Below are positions 42,111 to 53,099 of a stretch of 64,000 bases of DNA, piece by piece. The notes below the pieces were generated by a model. That model was not told the origin of the DNA. It worked only from the letters and a program-made list of their open reading frames with translations, and ran no database searches. The stretch is taken from the NCBI GenBank assembly GCA_006384855.1, contig VCJN01001754.1, positions 186,001 to 250,000 of the forward strand. The letters are read 5' to 3'. Position 1 is the first letter of the stretch; every line of letters begins with the position of its first letter. The DNA comes from Tetraselmis striata. Lineage: Eukaryota; Chlorophyta; Chlorodendrophyceae; Chlorodendrales; Chlorodendraceae. The translations under genes and the position numbers were made by a program.

Positions 42111-42180
42111 GTCAACTTATCGTCGCGTTCTTTACAAACCTCAAGAAGCCCATCGCCGGTATATCTATTGGACCCCTACC

Positions 42181-42429
42181 ATGGAAGCATGGATCCTTCG
42201 CCAATTCCCACCCGACTCGGACGTTGGCATGGCCTATCGCAGCCTACCATTGGCCGATTATCCCCCCATCCCTCGGGCCGTCGCACCTGCCATGAGCGTC
42301 GCCGCCGTGTTCGCCGACATCGACAACTTTCAATCCAATCTCTTGGCATGCATCCACTCCGAGTCCAACATGCCCGTCGTCATCATGCGCTACGCCACTA
42401 CCATGCACATCGCGCGCAAGCAATCATAA
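42181..42429 (+). CDS. unassigned 82-residue ORF after the copia remnant
   Basis: Opens MEAWILRQFPPDSDVGMAYR and ends ATTMHIARKQS. No recognised motif. It may be a piece of another element, such as a Gag N-terminus, or chance. Given only because it reads more like protein than its surroundings. Confidence 0.2.
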   Translation: MEAWILRQFPPDSDVGMAYRSLPLADYPPIPRAVAPAMSVAAVFADIDNFQSNLLACIHSESNMPVVIMRYATTMHIARKQS

Positions 42430-43370
42430 TAGCAAATATACGTATAACCATTCTATATTATCTCATATATCATATGCGATGGCGGATTGTTTTACATATA
42501 TATGTGATACTGTATGCTGACGACACATTTATGCATTCATAGATAGATAGATAGATAGATCGATGGATGGATGGATAGATAGATAGATAGAAGGATAGAC
42601 ATAAGTAGTGATATAACGCCGGTACACCATAAATTTTATGAGTTGTGATGTAATGTAATGTAAAATTCGTATTGTATGTATATTGATAACTACGGCATTA
42701 ATAATCACCATAATATCTTACTATCACAAAGTAAGAGGAAGAGGGAGTAAGCGATTGAAAATGAAAAACGCGCCGTTGACTCTGCGCCGGTGCGGGCGGC
42801 AAAGCGGAATAATCATTGTTGAGATGGCGGAATGGCAATATTAATTTATCAAGCAATATTGATGACGCATATTGGGTGGATGTCAATGCAATATTGTCTC
42901 ATATTGAGAAACGTACCGTCTATATCCTTATTCTTTCCAATTGTTATACGTGGACCAACGGAGCGAAGAGAGAGAGAGAGAGTAGGGTGCAGAGGGAGAG
43001 AAGATAGATTATTCAATAAATACATAATGTATATTGGCTGTATCGGCAGAGTAGCGCCATAGTGCAGTAGTGCACTACTATTGTTGTTGCTGTTAAATGC
43101 ATAAAACTATGAAGTAACTTGACAGTTGAATCAGCGATGCGTCGACTTTCGGAAAATTTTAAAAGAACGGGTTCTATATCACTGGCCTACAGTAAGTTCC
43201 ATGAATTGCATTGCCAACGGTTTGAAGTAGTCGCTACCAGCAGCGAGCGTTTGCATTGCCAGCACTTTGAAGTACCGGAGTTTTTTTTTCATTACCAGCT
43301 GCGAGTAGCGAGTACCAGTAATAGTACCAGCGATACCAGCAGCGAGTATCAAGTACCAGTACCAGCTCAC
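42430..43370. other. AT-rich spacer with a GATA microsatellite
   Basis: Base composition drops sharply from the GC-rich flanks. It contains a GATA/GATG microsatellite (about 42,540-42,595), AT-rich repeats and GAGA runs near 42,970. No gene seen. Confidence 0.6.
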
Positions 43371-43374
43371 TCAT

Positions 43375-43432
43375 CCATCCCGCCTCATTCGGGATGCGGG
43401 CCGCTTTTAGGCGCCTTGATGTGTTGATTTTC
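43375..43432 (+). mobile_element. 3'-end hairpin of the 33-35 kb non-LTR family
   Basis: CATCCCGCCTCATTCGGGAT then GCGGGCCGCTTTTAGGCG and TGTTGATTTTCTAGT, almost identical to the reverse complement of 32,920-32,985. A solitary 3' end in the opposite orientation. Confidence 0.7.
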
Positions 43433-43484
43433 TAGTACTACTTTTAGCAGTAGGTGCAGATTGAATTGTTCTATTACATCAGGG

Positions 43485-46245
43485 CTTTCACAAATGCGAA
43501 CTACAAACAGAACTAACAGCAACTATAAAAGGTTGCCAGCAAAAGAGAGATTTAAGCATGAAACCGAGGTCGAGCATGAGGCCAGGGAGCCAAGAATAAA
43601 TGAGGAGCCAACGGAACCACGAAGTCGCTTAGCTGCTAGGAACCAAAGGGACCCCCGCCCCGGGGTAGACTATCAGCTGCGGCGAGGACGCTTGCAGCCA
43701 ATGACCCGGGTCATAGCAACACATGCCGACGAGCGACGCGACGCAGGCGCAGGAGCACCATCACGTGCCGCACGCGCGGCCGCGACCCCGCCAAGAACGT
43801 TGTCTGCATGTGCCATGTTGATGAGCAAGGAGAACCGGCGGCGCCACGCGGACAAGAGCTGGCCGATTTTTTGGCCAGTGTGTGTGTGGCTAGCGTTCGC
43901 GAGCTCCACCAACACAGCCTCAGCGTGCGGGGCCAGCGAGCCAAAATCGGGAACGGCGAAAGGAACAAAGCGAAGCACGCCGGCGGCGTTTCGAACACCC
44001 TCGTCATACTTCTGGATTTTGTGGCGCTCTGCAGCCCGCAAAGCAGTCGTTGGATCCGAGCTTGACACGCCGAGGATAGGGGCAATGGTGGTATCGACAG
44101 CAACCGTGTTCCCGCGGATACCACCATACCCAAAAAGCCCAACATCGGCCGGCCGGCCGTTGCTGCCCTTCGGAAGAGAAACAAGCACCGAAGGGTCCGT
44201 GAGGATCTGGACACCCACGCCTAGCGCGGACTTCACGTCGTGGCAAATGTCGGAAAGGCCATGTGCCGCCCACTCGTGTGCGGCGTGATTGGAGTCGCCC
44301 CCAGAGCAACGTGCCACGTGATCAGCGTACGCGACCGCCCAAGTTGAAGGAGTGAAATCTACGCCAGCATCATCAAAACGGGACAGCATACCTTGTACCG
44401 AGAAGGAGCAAAAAGCACAAGGGCATGGCTCGCCAAGACAAAGGGAACAGGAGCCGCCGGAAGGCCAAATGGGCGGCAAGCGGCAACACGGAACATGGAA
44501 TCGTAGTACTCAGGGGAACGCTCACGGACTTCACCAAGGCGACCCTCACTTGGAGGATCAGTCACCAGGAACGCTGTCGCAGCGCGTAAGAGGCGGCCTC
44601 GGAAGCGGTTGCTGTCAGGGCCGCTTGTAGGCATACGCGCAGCAAGCTTTGCGAAACGGACCGTGTGAATGCGGTGGCTCTGGATTTCCTGTACTTTTCG
44701 CATGGAGTGCAAGGGGAAGTCCGAGTAATGCGGGATAGCTTGAAGGTCGGCCGCCGAGCGCATTGCAGACGCCGGCTCAGCCCCGGCGGCCGAGCAGCCG
44801 GCACGGGCAACGTGGGAGCGCTTGGAGGGGAGCAACTTTAGGGCAGAGGCCAACGGCCCCGCTAGATCCTCGAGCACCGCATCTCCACACTCGTCAACGA
44901 CACGGGTATTAGCGGCGCGAAGCTCGACAGCCCACATCGGCGCCGACGCGTTGGCGCCGGCATCCGGCTCCAACGTTGGGGTGGCCAAAGCCTGGTGGAT
45001 CGAGGACGCCCCAACAAGGTAGAGGCTATGAGGGCTGGATACGCCGGACGGGTTGGAAAAGAACGCCCCGGCGTCGCTCAGGGTGGTATGTTGAGCACGG
45101 AGGAAACTCACAGCCTGGCCAACCACGAGGGCGGCAGCGCCGATGTGGGAGGCATCTGCTATAACCACATTATCGCCGATGCCGAGGCCCCCAAATTGGA
45201 CCGGGGGGGACAACTGCGTGAGCATGGAGGGCGTATCCAAGAGGTCGGGGCTAACACCCCATATGCCGGCAAGCGTTGAAAATGCGGCGGAGCCTGCATC
45301 ATCGAGGAAGGACGTAATAGTGTCGCCATACCCCTCGGATCGACCCAAGCCCCGAGGCGTGGAGCGGAGATGGTGGCCAAAACGACGGCCGCAAACTTGC
45401 AGCAAACGAGTAGCTGTGTGGGAGTGGAAGTGGTCGGCCAAACCGATAAGCCGGGAGCCGAATTGGTGAAATCTTTCGACCGATTTGTCCAACAGTTCCC
45501 GGGGGAAAGTGGCCGAGCCCACATGGGCACCAAGCACCTTGATTCCGGACGAGGAGGCTGCAACACCATGCAACAAATGCTCAAAAGGAAGGGCGCCAAA
45601 CGGGGACGAAGAGCCAAGCTGACAATTCGCCTGTCGTTTGCGAATGGTGACGCTTAACCCAACGGCGGCAAAAGCGGACGGGGCCACCCACGTAGCAAGC
45701 GCAAGTCCGTCACCAGTGCCGACCAGGTTGACGTCGTCTGAGAAAGCCGCCAACACTGAGTGACTGGGGGCAGCCGCGCCGATGCGAGCATACACTCGGG
45801 CAGCGACGGCGGTGAACAGGATGAGGCCGAGGATGCAACCCTGGCGGGCCCCTCGACGGCTTGGAATCCGGAGAGAGGAACAGGGTTGGGAGCCGGCGAA
45901 GACGTACAAATTGGACTCTTGACCATAAAGCATGATCGCCGAACGCAATAGAGGTTGCCAAACAGGGTCCTCTAGCAGTGTGCGGAACATTTCGGAGCGG
46001 TAGAAGGAATTGAACGCGTTTTCGGAGTCAAGCTGCACCAAGACGAGGGATGGATCCGAGTCTAGAAGAGATCGCACAAGGAATTGAACTAATTCCACGC
46101 CAACCTTAACGCCAAAAACCGAACTGGCCGCGGGCGGCAAGCCATTGGGCGATGGGCTCGCCATGAGCGCGCAAGAGGACGCGCATAGCGTACCGGACAA
46201 ACACGCTGCCGATGCCAATGGGCCAAACGGACACCTTCATGTCTC
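43485..46245 (-). mobile_element. non-LTR retrotransposon with RT and nuclease-like C-terminus
   Basis: Minus strand. The first RT block (VFVRYAMRVLLRAHGEPIAQ) is in one frame at about 46,230-46,140, then a shift to a 600-residue frame: VQLDSENAFNSFYRSEMF, RRGARQGCILGLILFTA and VLAAFSDDVNLVGTGDG (FSDD in place of YADD). A second shift near 44,370 gives the C-terminal domain: FTPSTWAVAYADHVARCSGG, NGRPADVGLFG ... GNTVAVDTTIAP, fitting the (R)PD...D-x-T core of restriction-like endonucleases of site-selecting non-LTR elements. The 3' UTR ends in ...CCCTGATGTAA at about 43,485. It is truncated at 5' and has two frame breaks. Confidence 0.8.
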
Positions 46246-46587
46246 CGGTTCTTTTGTCGTGGTTACTCCGCCTCTATCATTTGGCTTCGGAGCCTGACCC
46301 GGAAGCGCGCAGGTTCGATTCCGCATTGTGGTGCCATTCGCCATGCATAGTGTAAGGATGATAATGTATGAACTTCGCGCGTGAACGGGGACGATTCGGA
46401 TTCTTTGAGAGGGGTAGGAGTGTAAGCGACAAGTTCGAGTATCATCGGTTGTACTCGTATGCGGATCCCGTATGATATACGGAATAGCGGTTTCATCATG
46501 TGCGGGTACTCGTACATATATTTGTGATAAATATCGCATACTGGCAACAGATCCGCTAGCGCTTTTGTCGTGGATACTCCGCCTCTA
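46246..46587. other. duplicated 30-bp word and tRNA-like B box
   Basis: GTCGTGGTTACTCCGCCTCT near 46,255 recurs with one change near 46,568. Between them GGTTCGATTCC (about 46,311) is a perfect RNA polymerase III B box, but the surrounding bases do not form a good T stem or a full cloverleaf. It may be a decayed tRNA-derived SINE. Confidence 0.3.
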
Positions 46588-46870
46588 TCACTGGCCCTCT
46601 TGGCCAGGGGGCTCCGGGCTACTGCCCTCGTCGACGTTGTCGCCAGGGACGGCTTGCGTGGCGGCCAGGTTCTTGACCGCGTTGGTGTTGTGCTTGATGA
46701 TGCCGCCCGCCCTCTTCTGTTGCTGCTTCAGCACGCCCACCAAGCCGTACGTGGAGCTTTGGCGACGCGGCGGTGCCCGCCAGCGGCAACGACACGGCCT
46801 TGTTGCGCTGAACACCCGATACGGTCAGAGTACCGCCAAACGTAGGGACTGGGCGGGGGTCCGACACAGC
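46588..46870 (-). pseudogene. unassigned protein remnant in two frames
   Basis: One frame reads MSDPRPVPTFGGTLTVSGVQ and NKAVSLPLAGTAASPKL. After a shift near 46,750 the other reads STYGLVGVLKQQQKRAGGII and AVKNLAATQAVPGDNVDEG to a stop. Intronless and Thr/Val/Gly-rich like the genes of the viral island at 12-16 kb, so possibly from a similar source. Not recognised. Confidence 0.3.
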
Positions 46871-46979
46871 AACCGCGAAAGTCAGTATGCGTGGTGATTG
46901 CTTGTCGCGGCGGTGGCTGTGTAATCAAACAAGTGTGAAACAAACGCGACTCACTTGCGGCTTCCGAGTGCGGCGTCAC

Positions 46980-49130
46980 CTTGCAGATCTCGAGCTAGCC
47001 TAAGGAATCTGATTGTCGCGCGGCCAGCATTCGCCAAAGACAGCTGACATCACCCCCTTGTTCATAGCTGCAGAAGCAACGTCAAAAAGTAATGCAGCAC
47101 GGGGCGGTCAACGCCTGTGAAATTCTAATCCTCTATGCAGTCAAGTCACCGACCCGCCGACTCAGTGTACCTTTCAGAGTAGACTCCAGCCCCCGGCTCG
47201 TGGGATTATGGCATGGACCGTCGACGGAGGCGTTCTGAACGCGAGTGCCCATGTCAGATCCGGTGGGGGGGGGGGGGGGGGGGGGGGGCAATGGTATTGG
47301 GTTAAAAAGATGGGCACGGGTCGCGTTGGGTACAAACGAGGTAAATACAGCGAGACAACACCCTCATCGGACACTTGACACCCATGCATGATGGAGGGTG
47401 CTGGGGGACGAGCAGCTACGGTGCTGCCTGGCGAGTGTGCGTCAGGTAGGCGCAGCCGCTTTCTAAAATAAACAAGTCCGGCGCCGCGCCTGGACGACTT
47501 GCTCTCCGCGCGAGTCGTCTTTGTTCATATATAAATATATATTGACATATTATAATAAGATAGTATAATGTTTTATAATGTAATGTATTTTTAATATAAT
47601 AATCTATGACTACATAGTATATTGATAATATAATATATAACTGTATATTATATGGCGCGGATCGTAGCAGTATTGTAGTGCGCGAGTACCGGCTTGCTGC
47701 GTATCCATAGCGTAATATCCACGTAACTGTGTTCATCCTTGAGTCCTATCCCGTATGGCGACCGTATTTAGCGTGTAAATGAGGACACATGTGTCCTCAT
47801 TTGACACAAACATGCTCCATGGTCGTACTTCGCTCGTAACTACCCCGTAACGGGGAAAAGTCCCGTAATGAGCTTGTAATTTGACGGTACGCGTCTGCAC
47901 AAGCCCAAACAGTAATGAAACAAAGCGACCGACTATTCCCATACGACAGGGCTGCCAAACGGCTTATAGTGCCGCAAGGGGCCGGTTGGCACACGGTGCA
48001 GCAAAAGTGCCGGCTTATCCCAGCTACCAGTACCAAACCCAAATCCATGTACCCAACCAGCACCCACCCGCCACCGGCATCACCCAGCGTTGCCCACCAT
48101 CCACGGTTCCTCGCCTCGTTTCAGTATGGCCAACAAGCTGCCCGCGCGCATCGTACTACAGCGTCCCAGGACAGCGTAAAACAGGAAGTTTAGCCGTTGC
48201 CTCGACCGGCAATTGGTCGTGAGGGGGTGCATCCATCTCGAGCCGGGGTGGTTTACAACCCGCAGGACGGAGCGACATGAGCTACGGCCCTACTTTCCCG
48301 CTTCTTCATGTATACGTTGTACATGAAGCATCCCCCTGACACGGCGACAAATGTGCGCAGACTGAGAGAGACTACCAAGAATTGGGAAACCGACGTGGCG
48401 GGTGGCATCGTCCCCGATTACCCGCACCCAGCAAGTGCAGCCGCAACACTCAGGGCAGCCTTCCTGCCGTACCCCAACATGCCATGAGGCGTGGACGAGG
48501 CCACCGGGCCAGCGGCCTCCGTAATAGTACTGACTCCCATCATGCAATGGGCAGATAGATACCGGCAGCCAAGATCTTGTTTTATAGTGGTCGATTCACG
48601 AAATTTTGCAATGAGAATAGGAGAGGAGATGCTCCACCCCCTTGGGAGAGTAGACTGCGGACAGATGAGGCATAGTCGGGCCATCAGCCAAAGTGCTTAA
48701 AGGTAGAGGTGGGGCATAGTTGCACGTATAGCCAGTAATGTAGCGAGTAGCAACACGCGGAAGAATAATTTTAGGATTGTGTAACAGTCTGGCAAGCCTT
48801 ACCCATATGACTGTCCTGACGGTGTCACCTCCCTTGTAGTCCCTCGTACCCAGCAGACTGCTAGTAGGGGATGTTCAATAACCGCCGTCGATTCAGATGG
48901 TCAAGGGGGCTAGGTTTATTTGGGCGGTGGGTGCGCAGGGCATCAGTGGCGCCGGGGCGCTACGCGGAATTGCTGAGCAGCAGATAGAACTTCGATCGGT
49001 TACATTTACAAGCTATACCGAAATTCAGCTAGTATTGCAGGGTCATTGTGTTATATGTGCACCACGTATACTGCCCCACATCATGTGAGGTCATGCCAAA
49101 CTTGCATCAGTCATGGTCTGTCACTATGTC
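46980..49130. other. repeat debris, no gene seen
   Basis: Contains a G run (47265-47288), a word (about 47,388-47,420, ATGATGGAGGGTGCTGG) shared with 51,981-52,013, a very AT-rich patch (47,520-47,660) and unassigned sequence. I find no supportable coding region. Confidence 0.5.
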
Positions 49131-49134
49131 CGGA

Positions 49135-49504
49135 TCAGCATAGTAGCAACACAGCATCTCCCGGATGTGCTTCAGCACGACAGGGAAGGCGTGATGCCCC
49201 TTGCGAATGTTTGGCCCAAGGGGCGCCTTGCTCTTCCACACACCAGTGCCGAGGGGGGACCCTGTCGCCATGCGCCACAGCGAGGGTGAGGTCCGGCAGC
49301 GAAGGGCTGGTGTGGGTCACCTCGCGGAAGTATTGCACTCCCCCAACATACATGTGGTTGTCATGCTGCTCCACCTTGGAACGCATGTCTCGCAGTACGG
49401 CATGCTTGTTGTATTCATTAGTTGGCACCCACTGCTCGTCCCACGTATTGCGCATGAACACCACATGCCCGTCTCGGACTTCTGATGCACAACCTGCATG
49501 TGTG
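49135..49504 (-). CDS. hypothetical coding fragment
   Basis: The frame reads SEVRDGHVVFMRNTWDEQWV, MRSKVEQHDNHMYVGGVQYF and REVTHTSPSLPDLTLAVAHG before the stop. Balanced composition and a possible acceptor (TGCATCAG) near 49,488 suggest an exon or a pseudogene piece. No family recognised, and no neighbouring exon could be linked. Confidence 0.3.
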
Positions 49505-49822
49505 TGTATACTATAACTCAGCATGGCAACACTGTGTAGGCAGTTTGGAGTCAAGCGTTGGGGGGGGGGGGGGGGGTGCCTTTATCCAGAAGTTGCGCTT
49601 CCATAATCCTTGTGTCTTCGTGTACGATACAGAGGAAGCCAGGAATGATGTTCCCTCCCCTATCTTGTACTGGTGATACATGTTGTACATGCGGGGTAGT
49701 GCAGCCAACAACCTTTATTGTTAATCATAATCAACGATCATAACAAATCATTTTCGACCGCAACTAATAAGAGTTAAATCGACCCAAGTCCGTCGATTTC
49801 ACAAACCGCATTTCTTTTGCTA

Positions 49823-49880
49823 ACGCGGCCGGGGCAGCGGGGCGCCAGCGGGCCGCGGCCGGGGCAGCGGGGCGCCAACG
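49823..49880 (+). repeat. two units of the transposon minisatellite
   Basis: GCGGCCGGGGCAGCGGGGCG is followed by CCAGCGGGCC and a second copy. The units match the 30-bp repeat of 5931-6955 except for a few bases. A second site of this family, 43 kb away. Confidence 0.7.
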
Positions 49881-50928
49881 CGCAACAGGGTACGCAGTAT
49901 GCGGTTCACCTGGTAGTAGAAAGTTTCGTACATATCCGCAACATGATGCGTTACGATTCTGACCTATGACCTGCGTTAAGATTCTGACTGAATGGGGGGT
50001 AGAGTGGGGCATGGGGCCGGCGGGGGTGGGGGGGGTGGGGGGGGGGGGGGGGGGGGGGGGGGGGAGGAGTCACTTGATGCTATATATGGGGGTCGAGCCC
50101 CATTTCATATGCGCGCTTCCATGCCGGCTCAGGCTCCTGTGTGCCGGCTCACTGACAGTACTTATCCAGCGCCTCTGCGTAGGCCGCCCAGTTGGCGGGG
50201 GCGGCTGAGGCGCCTTGATGCACGGCGGCTGAGGTCCCGGTACTGAAGTCATACCTCGCAACAACGTCCCCTACACCGTTGTTGTCGCTGCGGCTGTCGT
50301 CAGAGGGGTTGCCTTCCACAAGCCCCGCGGAAATGCCTTCGGCGTCGCTATTGGCGTCGGGAAGTTCGCGTAGCTCCTGTCAGGTGCACATATGCGCGCA
50401 AGCATCTAAACGAATGCGCGTGTAGTAATATAAGGATGAAGCACAGCAAATCATGTTTTACACGTTGCCAGTGCGATATACTTTCACCCCTACGCCAATA
50501 ACTAAGCAGCCCCCCGAAGGCACCGTCGGCGGGTGCACAAGGGGCGCACCGCCGATAGGGCGTCAATATAATGGCGCCTTGAGGCAACCTGCGAGTGAAA
50601 TCGATCAGTTGCTCTGTCGTCATGTCGGTCAGGTATAGCAGTTGTATCTCCTACTCAGCTAGGTCTTCGCAATCTTCGTCGTCGTAAATCACCTTCATCA
50701 CTAGCTCCCTATCCGCCGGGTTTACGTCTTCGTTATTCCGTCTCCAACTGACGACCTGGATGTTGGATGATACACACGGGTGGCTATCATAGGGCGGCGG
50801 TGGGCCTATGGCAGGTGTGACGAGACGTCAGGGAGGGCAATGGGCGGCGGTGGGCAACTACCTGGCCGAGAAAGCTCCCCCGCGTCCTGAACATCTTGGT
50901 TATGACAGCGGCCACGCTAGCTCGGCAT
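49881..50928. other. spacer with G run, no gene seen
   Basis: Includes a G run around 50,037-50,064. Open frames are short and unconvincing. Confidence 0.45.
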
Positions 50929-51369
50929 TCATCTCTTGCGCTGCCATGCTTGCTGCGAGGCCATCATCAGACGCACCGAACGATTCGTTTCGGGGAGACG
51001 AGAGCGGCGGAGAGGGAGGCGGGGTGGGGGGGGGGGGGGGGGGGGGGGATGGCGGCGGCGGCGGCGGCATCGATGCATCACCCGGCTCGCCCCGCGTTCG
51101 GTCTGACCGGCGCCGGACGGAGCAGAGGCGTGACGGACGTACGGTGCAGCAGGGTCGCCATCACCACCGGCTGCGACACGCGCCGTGGTGTCCGGAGACT
51201 CGGCGCACGCCTCCGTCCATCTATGATTGTCGTAGAATCGAGTCTTCGAGACAGGGGCGCCACACGCGTTGCAGTGCACTCTCTTGGTCGCCGCTTCCCA
51301 AGTCCCCGTGGCATGCGTCCATCCCTCCTTGTCCTCATGAATACGGCGCTTGGAGTTGCGACGCCCCAT
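50929..51369 (-). CDS. BED-like zinc-finger protein, N-terminal part
   Basis: From ATG 51369: MGRRNSKRRIHEDKEGW, then VHCNACGAPVSKTRFYDNHR and a following Cys give C-x2-C...H...C spacing, like the finger that opens the CACTA-encoded protein at 4450. The frame then becomes Arg/Ala-rich and runs into a C run on this strand (51,048-51,025) coding poly-Pro, where I judge it ends as real protein, possibly at an intron. It is probably the first exon of a transposon gene; no downstream part was found. Confidence 0.4.
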   Translation of the reverse strand: MGRRNSKRRIHEDKEGWTHATGTWEAATKRVHCNACGAPVSKTRFYDNHRWTEACAESPDTTARVAAGGDGDPAAPYVRHASAPSGAGQTERGASRVMHRCRRRRRHPPPPPPPPPRLPLRRSRLPETNRSVRLMMASQQAWQRKR

Positions 51370-51801
51370 GGCACACCACTGCTCGGCGCCGGCGGCTCGC
51401 AGTGGCGGGGGGTGGGTAGGAGCTAGTCAGTGGCGCTCACGCTCTGCGCATGTTATTGAAGTGTCTAGCAATTTAGCCGGCGATTTGAGGCCGTTGGCCG
51501 TTGTGTCGCCACGGAGCTTGTGATGAGACGTTAAAGTACAGTGTGGCGAAAGTGCCACACGATTACGGGTGGCCGCGCAAGGCGCGATGTGGGTACAATG
51601 TACTGTGGGAATGGCACATGCTATTGGTAGCCTTGATACTGGTAGCAATTATGGAACGGGGGCAGCCGGGCACTTCATTGCGACTACCGAGCCTAGCAGA
51701 GAAGTGGCGATTACACGGTACATACGGCAATTACAAGCACATTCCGTGGGAAAATCACGATTACGGTCCATTACAATGTAATTATGAGACAGTCTAGGAG
51801 G

Positions 51802-52300
51802 CTAGTGCGCCCTGGGGTTGCTATGGGTGAATGCGGATATGTCTGTTAGTCGGTTGGCCGCGGAACTGTATCTGCCGCACCCGTCCTCAACGATGTGGCC
51901 CGTGTTGCACAGAGCACCGAGTGGTATGGCCTCACAGCTTTGCCGTAGGGGATGCTTGGGATTAGCTTGGCGTGCGTGGTCATGATGGAGGGTGCTGGCG
52001 GACGAGCAACTACATACTGTATTGTCGCGCAGTGTGGCTTCGAGGTCATGAGGCTCGACTCCCCCTAGTCCCTCCGTCTCGTAGGGCTCCAGAAGGGTGT
52101 CGGACAGAAGTGGGGTGATATCTTTCCCCGTGAGTCCCGATTGCTGCGGGCTGTCGAACCACCCGACGTGATGCAGGCGTTCGATGTCGTACATCGGGTC
52201 CTCCGAGTCCACTCGGGGATGTAGCGGGAGCTTGTTTTGGTCGACTAAGGGTCCGACATAGCTGTCCCCTCGTCGGCGTGCCGCGGGAGGACCCGGCGGG
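51802..52300 (-). CDS. hypothetical ORF
   Basis: Open frame with YVGPLVDQNKLPLHPRVDSE, MYDIERLHHVGWFDSPQQSG and LEPYETEGLGGVEPHDLEAT, balanced in composition. Part of its sequence (near 51,981-52,013) is repeated at 47,388-47,420, so it may belong to a repeat family. No family recognised. Confidence 0.25.
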
Positions 52301-53099
52301 CGTCCTCACGTAGCAGGTGTAATTTTACCGACCTAATGTAGTCGCCATGCGGCGGGTTTGTCTAGGCCCTGGCTGCCTAGGCACTAGGGTGGGCAGCGGC
52401 TCGGAGCAGACGCGGAGTTGGCCGGCGCTTGGGGCGTAGCCCCACCACCGGGTGATCTATGCTACAAGCCGCCGCTCTGTCTCGGCGCGACTGGCAGTGT
52501 CGATCGGATGACTGGCTTTCACCGCGTCATTCGTGATCAGCGACACGGTGGGAGACTTGGGGTACCCTCTCGGCTCGCCCGTCGCCGTTAGCTGCAACGG
52601 GCGAGCCCGTGGGCGGGAGTAGTGCGGATGTCGTGGCCGCGGAGCTGCGGCGCTTGGAAAGTTCGGACGAGGTTGTGATCGGAGGGGCTGGATTTCGCGG
52701 GCTCTTGCCACGTTGGCTCAGGAGAGAGGACTAGCGCGGCCGGTCATGGGTCGTTATGCATATCTTGGTCCACTCTTCACGGTCCGAAGTCGCGAGTTAG
52801 TTTTGTGCGGGCAGGACGTCAACACAAAACTAAGAGAGAAGCCCCATCTAGCGGACGATGATGGTTTTGTGAAATTTGGCGGGTATTGGGGTGACCGATG
52901 ATTTTTGTGCTGTGGCGATGGCGGGGTCGGCGGGTTGCGGCGGCGCGGTGCCGGCGACTTAGTCGGTGGTGGGTGGGTCGGCCATGTTGGCGTCGGGTAC
53001 GCCGTAGAGACCTCTCTCCGCCGACCTTATCCACGCGGGTTCCAACACGGGAACAAAGTACTACTCTCTTAACACTGTAAAGAGCGGCGGAGAATTTTG
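52301..53099. other. spacer, no gene seen
   Basis: GC-rich, with short open frames only and nothing I can support. Confidence 0.4.
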
